Shown here: one piece after another, positions 55,523-64,000 of the stretch
Position numbering within the stretch: position 1 is the first letter of the stretch
How the letters are laid out: each line of letters begins with the position of its first letter
Assembly (NCBI RefSeq): GCF_003171515.1
Contig: NC_089390.1
Span: 5,828,001-5,892,000 of the forward strand
Reading direction: 5' to 3'
Length of the DNA: 64,000 nt
Origin: Pyrenophora tritici-repentis
Lineage: Eukaryota; Ascomycota; Dothideomycetes; Pleosporales; Pleosporaceae
The notes under the pieces: generated by a model
The model's database searches: none
What the model was told of the DNA's origin: nothing
Seen by the model: only the letters and a program-made list of their open reading frames with translations
Position numbers and translations under genes: made by a program

Positions 55523-58500
55523 TCAATTCACAATTTCCAGACCATCCTCCGCCTCCTCCCTCCTAGCAACATCCTCATACAGACTCTTGAACCAGCTCCC
55601 TTGGCGCTCCAGCAACTTGTACGGCGCACCGTACTCAACAAGCTGACCCTTGTTCATGACGACGACCTTGTCAAAGTCAAGGATGGTGTCAAGCTTGTGC
55701 GCAACGGATATGAGTGTATGGTGGGGGAAGTTTGAGCGGAGAAGACGCTGGACATGTGCATCGGTCGTGGCATCGAGGTTACTAGTAGCCTCATCCATGA
55801 TGACGACAGTAGCCTTGTCCTTGCGCAACATGGCGCGCGCGAGGCAGAAGAGCTGACGCTGGCCATGCGAGAAATGCAGGTCCTCAACTTCGACGTCAAG
55901 GGGGTGCGCGTACTTGTCGACGTCACCCTTTGCGACGATAATGTCCCAGAGCAGCACATCCTTGAGCACGGCCATGATGGCTTTGTCGCTGGACTGCTTC
56001 AAAGGGTCGGCATTGAGACGGATGGAGCCCGGAAGCAGGTACGCATCTTGTGGCAGGCCGATGAGCCGGCTGCGGATTGTTTGGCGCGGGATGCGCGTGA
56101 GAGGGAGCGAATCGAGAGTAATGTTGCCCGATGAGAGCTCGATCATTCGGAAAAGGGAGAGGACAAGCGAGGACTTGCCGCTGCCGGTGCGACCGACGAT
56201 GGCTACTTTCTCCCCGGGCTTGATAGACAGGGAGAAGTCGGAGATGACTGGCTCACCGGGTCTATGAATGTTAGCGACAGAGCTGGGCTGATAGTAGGAA
56301 CCGAACTTACCGGTGACATGCTTCAATGCTCTGGAACTCGATCTTCCCAGCGCTCGGCCAGTTGGATGGGGGAATGCAATCTTCGTCGTCATGGTCTTCA
56401 GCGAGGGATTCGGTGGTGAAGTTCTTGATCCTTGCGACACTACCAATGTGCGTCTCGAGTTGAGTCCAGAAAGAGATGAGTAATTTAATGCTCTGCGAGA
56501 AGAGGACGACGTTGAGTAAGGCGACTCCGACGTATCCTGCGCTCAACTTTCCACGAAGTGTAACGACAAGCACGATGAGTATGGTGGCCACCGCTGCAAC
56601 AACCAAGTCAAGCACGAGTGTCAACCAACGCTGGACAGCGAAGAGAAGGTAGAAGGGGCGCTGGCTGAGATCAAGCAATGCCTTCGCCTTCTCCTCGACA
56701 AAGCTTTGCCATCCAAATGCGCGAATCGTAGCCAGTCCCTCTAGTATCTCAGTGAACTGAGTGTAGAGCGGCGACTTGGCCTCCAGATCCAGGAAACGAA
56801 GTTGGCGCGACGTGCGAAGGTAGAACTTTTGAATGAAGTAGACACTGATTCCCACAACAGGGAAAGAGACGGCAGCGTAAGGCGAGGCAACGGCGATGAT
56901 AGCCATCTGACCAATGCACATGACGAATGCTGCGACGCCATTAGTACATTGTCCATTGGAATCTGGAGCGGAAGGACAACTTACTGGCAAAGGTGTTCAG
57001 CGCCGCCACCGGCAATTCCATGTCAATGAGCATGAGATCTTGGCTGAAACGGTTGAGTGTGACTCCTGTGTCGGTAGTGGAGAAAAAGGACATGGGCGAT
57101 CTTTTCTTTGTTAGTATGTGGGGTATTATCAATTGTATCACCTGCAACTTACCCAAGAACCGTATCCAGAAGCTTCTTGTGGAATGCGACGCCGGAACGG
57201 GGAACCATCGTGATGATGAGCTGCCAGCAACTGACAATGAGGAAGAAGAGCGCTAACCCGCCAAACATGGCGTAGATGCCCAACCAGTATCCGAGTCGTT
57301 CATTTGGGTGAGAATCATTGTATTCCGCCCACATCTTCACCCATATCGACGGAAATGAGATGCCAAAGATGAAGATGATAATGGAACCCATGAAGATGAT
57401 TGTCGGTATCCAGCCCACCGAGTTGATGTAGTAGAAGTAGATAGCAGTATCTCCTGTGCGGCGGTTTGCCTCTGCTTGAACATCGTCTTCAGTGCGATTG
57501 CTGTTGTCGATTTGACGCTCAGTGTAGCGAGGTGGAGCCTCGTAATCATGCTTCCCAGGCCGGTAGTTCCAGTCGGCGAGTGCGAGATCAAAACCTGACA
57601 CGTAACCGCCTGAGGTGTTGAGATTTTCGAATGAGCCTTGTTCTGCAATCTTGCCGTTCTTGTCGAGAGAGACAATGTGGTCGGCATATGGCACTCGCTT
57701 TGCTGACGATGATGCGATAAGAACAGTCGTCCTGCAACGCTTCAACAGTCCCTCGTTGCCAAAGAGACTGTGCCAGATGCGAGTCTCAGTCTGACCGTCA
57801 AGGCCGCTAAGGCAGTCATCAAGGATGATGATATCCTTCTGTGCATACACTGCTCGCGCAAGAGCCTGAAAAAAGCATAGTCAGTAACTTGAGGGTGTGG
57901 AAGGCGGGAATGGTGGTGGGGTGCCTTACAATGCGCTGGCTCTGACCTCCGCTCAATGCAATACCCTTGCTGCCGATCTGAGTTTGATCACCCTGAGGTA
58001 GCTGCCGTAGATCTTCATCTAACGCGCAGCTTCGTACAACCGACGAATACCATCGCTGATCAAACTCTGAAACACCGATAATGCTCTCCTGCACTGTGCC
58101 GTTCACGTGCCATGCACTTTGGTCACACAGGGCGATCCGCAAGGAAGAGACCTGCAGGGTGCCCCCCATAACCGGCAGCTCACCCAACGCTGCCTTGAGC
58201 AGGGTTGACTTGCCGCAACCGACAGGACCCACGACCATGGTAATCTTCCCTCGCGGGACGATCATGTCGATATCCTGCAAGGTACCAGCAGGCTGCTTGA
58301 TCGGGTCCCATCCGAAGTACCCGTTCTCGATAACGATGGCTTGGGAGCCAAGAGAACTGGGCTCCTTGAACTCAACAGAGCAGCGGCTCTTCTGAGAAGA
58401 CTCAGAGCCTTTGTCCGAACCGCTTTCTAACTCCGAAACCAAAGTAAGGCTTCCACCACGATAGGAAGGAAACTTCCGTTTTTCATCTCGCGGAGCTATC

Positions 58501-60479
58501 GTAAGAAATTCTTGTATTCTTTGGAATGACCCTACACCTCCCATGAGCGACGAAAGCGCCATGATAAGCGAGCCGAGGGGTTCTGTGAGCAGTGTGAAAA
58601 GAGAGAGCGACGTGAAGACTGTCGCGGTATCCAGACTGCCCCCGCCATCCTTGTTCTTGGCAATGATTGAGAACACTGCGAAAGCCAAGATTGGTGACAC
58701 TATCGGAGATATGTAGGCTGCTGTAAGTTAGATCGAAGCATCCGAGTACTGGAAGGTAATAACTTACAGAAGCCCATGGTCCAAATGAGGAGTTTTCTGA
58801 ACTTCTTGGATATGTTCAGTTCATCCACTCTCAGTCTTTGGAGGTCTTCTCGCAGCACTTCGGTAAGACCACCCATCTTCACACCCTTCATGGAGTTGAG
58901 CATTCCGTTTGTAGCTGCAATGCGACGCTCTATGCCTTCGAGCCAGAGCGCTTGGCGTTCCATGATCAGGCTCGTGACGGCGATAGAACCAAGAAGAGAT
59001 ACTGTTGTAGAGATTAGCGCAAACATGGGCAATTTCGTCAAGAGCTACTCACGAACGGCAACACCTATAGGGATCGCACACGCCGCACCCAACTGCTGCT
59101 GTAGGAGGTACATTGCCAATGCAATTTCGAGTGCATTTGACCATATCTCGTGGCCAGTCTCCATACCAGTCACGATGCGCTCAACATCAGCGCTCATAAG
59201 CGTGAGGGAGGAAGCAGTATCCACATCAGTCAACGCAATATCCGTCGCTTTGCCGTACAACATGGCAATAAGACCGCCTCGCATCTGTGTAATGAACCGG
59301 AATGTGAGATGCATGTACTGGCCGGTGGAAATCTTTGCAAAACATCAGCTGAATCCTTCTATGATCTGCGATCTCACTAATCCACTTACCGCGATGCCAA
59401 TGAAGACAAGGATGTATGCGCCAATCAGCCCATAGCCGATATTCTTGGTTTGTGCCGTCGCAGGATCTTGAGAAAATTTGACAGCTCGGTTGATGAGGAA
59501 AGGCTGGCAGAAATTGAAGCCAATCAGGCATAGTCGAGGCGGGACGACGGCAAGTATGGGCCATTTGAGGTTCTGCAATGTTGTTGCAAAAAGTGAATGA
59601 GGTCCGACAATGGTCTCTGTGAGAACATGTTGTTAGCTGGCATGTCGGATAAGTACGCAGTCCTTCAACTTACTTTTATCCCATGCTGAACCTAGAAGTT
59701 CATGTAGATAGTCGGTTCGTAGATGCTTATCCAACTGAAAGAGATCTTCCACTGCCAGCGCTTTGGAAAAGCCACTCTTGAACAGGTCATTGAGCCACCA
59801 GAAAGTGGTACGCCTGTACACACCGCTTGTGGCCTCTGGTGGGCAGTCGGCGAACTCTGGGAGCAGAAGACGTCGCTTGTCCCGAGCCTCGACTATTGCC
59901 AAGAACACTTTCACACCAAGTCGCGAAGCAAAAACTGTTGCTACGAGGTCCAAATCGGGGGAGAGTGCGTAGCTACGGGAGCGTTGGATATCGAAGACGG
60001 AGGTGAACAGGAGGTATACGGTCAACAAAAATGACGGGCGTATCGAGCGCAGATGCTCGAAGAAGGAGAAGACTCCGAAGAGGACTGCACCGACGAAGCT
60101 GAGGGCAGCAGAGGCTAACTCGGCACGATGATTCGTTCTATGCCGACCTGTCCATACAACAAGAAGGGCAAGCTCGAAGCCAGCGAATACAGCCCATGCT
60201 ATCTGCAACGAACTTATTAGACAAGCGAAGGCTACGGTGGGAAGAGACTCATACCAGTTTTGTGTATAGTAAAGAAGATCTTGAAACTTTGGTTGGTGTT
60301 CTTAAAAGACGGAATGCGACGAAGGGTATAATGCTAATTAATAACGAAATAGGTATTATGGAGAGGAAGATCTCAGAAAAGAGAAGAGTAAAATCGAACC
60401 CTCCACGGCAGTGAGGGCCAGCATAGGGACCGAATGTATCGTCAACGGCAGCACAGTGTTGGTCCGGTGTTGTAGCCAT
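55523..60479 (-). CDS. ABC transporter, ABCC (multidrug-resistance-associated) subfamily
   Basis: Ten exons (60479-60255, 60202-59674, 59616-59390, 59332-59053, 59001-58768, 58720-57930, 57865-57153, 57100-56985, 56929-56311, 56261-55523) join in frame to about 1490 residues with layout TMD0-TMD1-NBD1-TMD2-NBD2. NBD1 has Walker [10 protein letters not shown] (~663), signature LSGGQ (~754-758) and Walker B IIILDD, where Asp (~779) replaces the catalytic Glu; the switch His is replaced in [14 protein letters not shown]2 has Walker [10 protein letters not shown] (~1268), a changed signature FSHGQ (~1375), Walker B VVIMDE with Glu (~1402) and switch His (~1433). It exports organic anions, conjugates or toxins at the vacuole or plasma membrane; substrate unknown. 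Exon 6 starts at a tandem CAGCAG acceptor, so two forms differing by one residue are possible. Confidence 0.92.
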
Positions 60480-63400
60480 TGCAAACTTAGGTCAACGGGC
60501 AGAGGTTTCTCAGTGTTGTCGGCGGTTCATCAAAGGTAACATAGCTGGGATGCGGGGGTTCATACACTGGCAACCCCTAAGACGTTTAGGATGTCAGAAA
60601 TCACGCCGATCACTGCTGGGCCGGTGGCAGAATGATAATTTTTTCTTTACATGCTTCAGCGGCATCCAGGTGCCCGAGCACTTGCTCAAAGGCTTGGACA
60701 CTGCGGTAGCATGTGTAGGCGATCCTATGAGAACAAAGCTGCGCAATGCGGCTCCATTGCACCCCATCGACGCACAGACTTATTCAATCCCACCAAGACT
60801 GGTAGCATGTGTTTTACGTAGTCACTGTCAGATAGTCACGCCTTGGGATTGCCATGTTCGCCGGATGGAAATGAGTTAGCGCTGTGATCTTCGGCATAAC
60901 AGCCCAATGCGGGTGACAGGTAAACTCGGACAGTAATCAATTTCCATTTATGGGCCTCCGGTAGTTAGAGGCGCACACGAAGTTTTCGAAACCTGGTGCA
61001 AAATCAGTGCATGCAGGTTGCATGCGTTGGAAGGATGTATGAAGGGGTAAGGGTCGTGCATGCGACGCTTGTATTTGGTTTAGCCGTAGTACTATGTGAA
61101 TTTTGAGTAACGATTCGCGCCGCTGCCATCACCCTGCAGCCTAACATCGGGTGACGGCGGCCCGGGAAAGGGATCCTCCAACCTTAATTGCGCGACCACG
61201 CTGTCAGCTTGGCACCAGCATAAGGGGCGCCTGTGGCTTACGACCGCTAGATCAACGCGGTCACATTGACGATCGCGGCTGGATGTGCTCTGACGTTCCA
61301 TGCGACTGCACGTCTATTTCCCGTCATACTCTTGACTAAGCCTGTTTACCACGACGGAGTTCCACCTGCCTGGAGGCTGTTTGCCTTGGTTTGGCTGCTT
61401 GAACTGCTAAAGCTGGACTAGAGTAAGGTGCGGAGACTAGTTGATCTTGCCGTGAAAAAGAACAAGGACAGCGCTTACGGCCCTTCATCGGCTTGCTACC
61501 CAGGACGCCTGAGGGAGGCATGGTATTTTGGCAGCTGAAAGATGGACTGCTTGACAAACTGCTCGGCAGGTTCGTTCGCTACCGTAAAATCCTGGTAACT
61601 GAGACGTGTTCTTGACACAGCCGAAGAAACAATGAGTCGCTTGCAGTTCGCACGGACCTAATTGTTTAAAAGCCGCACAGTGACCGGCGGTCTATTCTCT
61701 TGAGGTGGTGTCCTAGGTCCACTGGTTCTTGGATACCGGTCATGTGCAACAATGGCTGTCCCGGGCGCAGCTGTGTCCCACATGAATTTGGATACGAGTG
61801 TCACTGTGTCTGCATCGCAAACTCCGTGATGATGCGTAGACTATGGCGGTGGGCAAGCATGATGTGTTCATCGGACATGCCCGTACTCCTCACACCGGCT
61901 AGCAATTCAGAGTGATACCACTGAACGACGAGTCCAACAATTGTGAACAGACTGTGAGGGCAGTATTTTGAGCAATTTCCAGTGCCGAATAGCCTAATGT
62001 TGCGGTCTCCGGTAAGTGGACCGCCTCGGTGAATACTGTACAAACAGGTATGTAGATTAACGGAGGGCAGACGACCTGTCCAAAGAGAGACATCCACGGG
62101 ACTCGACTCCATATCCGTTCCATTTTTCATCATTTTGTCGGCAGATTGTCCCCGCGTCGTTGACCGGATTGTCTTGGTGAGGCGTCCAGCGGCGTGAAGA
62201 GCATGTCGGTAGTCATACTTCGCTCTTGTCGCCGAATGCAGAGGCGTGTCAGTGAATGGGGGCGATGGCGCTGGGCCGTCCCGTGAGCCTTGGAGACCCA
62301 CAAGATAGTGTCAAGGGAGTGACTTTCGGGATTTAGTATACATGGCCATGCATGCTGCACAGAAGCCACGACGCCGGCTGCCGATCAAAATCGATTTGGA
62401 CGGTAACCCGTAGTGAAGACTGCAGAGACATGGTGGAGGGAACAGGGCCGCACACTAGCTCTAACCTGCCAATATTGCGAATATGAAAACCGTCATTTGT
62501 GCGGTCCGTACGGGTAATGTTGAGATTTCCGGGGTACCTGCAGTCATGTTGCTAGCTGCTTGGAAAAGCTGGTTACCCCACAATGACGATCCGCTTTCGG
62601 CGAACAATTCCTGCAGATCCAACATGGCGAGCTGAACGAGTGAACTAGATGGATTAAAGAGCGTTGTCCGAGCAGCTAGAAATCTAGACTTTGCGACACG
62701 TATGCATCTTGTGTCGCGTTGGCAGCCAACGGCCCAAGAAAAGCAGATCACAAAGAGGCTACGATGGTGCAACCTGTGCCTGATGAATGACTAGGCGAGG
62801 CGTGATGCGTCGAAACGAGGGCTCTCTAGCAGATGAGCTGGCAGAGATATTGGACCCGGGATTCCGGTGCTTTGGTTCGTAGCGGCATAAGCCCGATGGT
62901 CGCCAATGCCTCGATGGGGCACTATCCACCGTGCAAGGTCGGATGGGACGCCCTATACTAATTGCAGACGGCAACCGGGAGTGCCGCCTACACGCTGTGG
63001 ACACACCACACTCACGACGATTGCTGTAATATGCATTGGGGAACAGGTTGGCGGGATCTGTCACAACTAGGGAACGAGGGATCCAACAGCAATCCCGAAT
63101 GGGTTGCGTAGTAGGATAAAAAGACTCAATTGCGGATGTCAGTGGCGCAAAAGAACATGATAGAGGGGTGACAAGGCGAATGATTGGCGATTGTAAGTGG
63201 GGCGTGAGTGATGATGGGCGGTGGCTTACTTGGGGCAGGCTGACGACGTTTGATGGCGCAAAGCAAGTTTCTCGCCAGCAGCTGACAGGCAGCCCAGCGG
63301 CCCCAACGCTCGTCAACTCAGACAACGCTTGTGAAAGCAAAGCGGATGTGGAAGCGTGGCAGCCCGGATAGGCGGACATGAGCGTCCGGCCCTGGGTGGT

Positions 63401-64000
63401 TAGGCGTCTGTCTAATTTTGGTGAGCCACATGGAGCTCTACTTACATAAGCGGACCCGAATGCGACACGGTTTTCGTGCACCTTACCCTTGTCGAGAAAA
63501 CCGGGGCTCATCGACACCGTCCAAACCTCACGCTTTCTCCTTCGCCTCCCCCCACCGCAACACGAGCTGTCGTGCTATACCGCCTGCGTACAGCGACGCC
63601 ACAATATGGATGCAATATACAGCGTGGCCCACTCAATCACCTCATTTTGCAGATGGAATGCCAGCCTCAGGATGTTCGCAGCCAGCCTCGTGCAGCGCGT
63701 TGCGCCCCAGGCTCCATCGGTATTCCGCGAAACAGCAATGTTGCTTTTGCCCCATGGCGAATCCGGTGCGCGCTACTTCCTGTGGACCCCGTTTGCTCAG
63801 AAGCAATGAGCCTCTTGGTCCTCCAATCCACAATGTAGAGTACACCCCAAGCTTCACTGACTAGGTGCCCCCCATCGCCGATCCTAGGACATTCTCACAT
63901 GGCCTGGCCGCATGCGCATTCTCGAGGCGAGCAATTATGGATGCAAGAAGATCGTGTAGACGGCAAGCACCGGTTGAAGGCCCTCGCAATCCATGCCTTT
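60480..64000. other. Gene-free right end, 3.5 kb
   Basis: The left end is the ABC transporter promoter. Beyond it, the longest frames are 252 codons on - at 62759-63517 and 166 codons on - at 61801-62301, along with 148 codons on + at 63418-63864. They overlap frames on the opposite strand, have odd composition (high Ser, Arg, Cys, Pro) and match no family I know. No tRNA, transposon end or CRISPR-like array was seen. GC content is not lowered, so RIP is not evident. Possibly an ancient decayed region or spacer. Confidence 0.5.

Noticed and set aside
61801..62301. 166-codon minus-strand frame
   Set aside because: Only its last ~60 residues look protein-like; it has no domain, no supporting splice sites and no neighbour context. 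Kept as unannotated.
62759..63517. 252-codon minus-strand frame at the right end
   Set aside because: Composition is unlike a protein (high Ser, Arg, Pro, Cys), long frames overlap on the opposite strand, and no family or motif is recognised.

Overview
This window is eukaryotic nuclear DNA from a filamentous ascomycete (Pezizomycotina), most likely a Dothideomycete of the Pleosporales type. The grounds are: genes interrupted by short GT-AG introns (about 45-110 bp) with CTAAC/CTAAT-like branch points; a base composition near 50% GC; fungal-specific families (Zn2Cys6-type regulator C-terminus, CYP65-like P450, TRP/Flc-like ML-domain protein, GH81, GH128, MEP ammonium transporter, SldA/Bub1-type checkpoint kinase, LPGEIRN-type proteins); and long gene-free spacers. 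The order-level placement is inference from gene style, not a computed phylogeny. No rRNA, convincing tRNA, CRISPR array or intact transposon was seen.

Layout. 1-5 kb: 3' end of a regulator, a tiny one-pass membrane protein and a five-exon P450, all on +. 5-15 kb, all on -: a GPI-anchored GH128 glucanase, a TRP-like/flavin-carrier-like membrane protein and a secreted GH81 endo-1,3-beta-glucanase; these three plausibly act at the cell wall and plasma membrane. 17-25.5 kb, all on +: a WW-domain protein, an ammonium transporter with four GATA-factor sites upstream, and a predicted secreted protein with a Kex2-like site. 26.6-51 kb, all on -: an MIT-domain protein, CSN3 (COP9 signalosome), a Bub1/Mad3-type checkpoint kinase, a zinc alcohol dehydrogenase, a small conserved-looking protein, an intracellular GH15 enzyme, a 1270-residue disordered protein and an MFS transporter. 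52-55 kb, on +: two genes of unknown function in a relatively AT-rich pocket, lying between the MFS gene and a ten-exon ABCC transporter at 55.5-60.5 kb (-). 60.5-64 kb: no gene recognised.

Most of the interval from 26.6 to 60.5 kb is transcribed leftward. The genes look like ordinary core genome with small accessory pockets; no biosynthetic cluster is evident around the lone P450. I did not find a clearly new multi-gene system. The points most worth a second look are: the combined Mad3+Bub1 architecture of the checkpoint kinase (two KEN boxes, GLEBS motif and an intact kinase); the Glu-for-His change in the ammonium channel and its GATA-rich promoter; the asymmetric, partly degenerate ATP sites of the ABC transporter; the P450 lacking the canonical heme-motif arginine; the frame conflict at two C-homopolymers in the MIT-protein gene; and the 51-55.5 kb accessory pocket. 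Exon boundaries were worked out by hand from splice consensus and frame continuity; each multi-exon model quoted keeps frame throughout unless stated otherwise.
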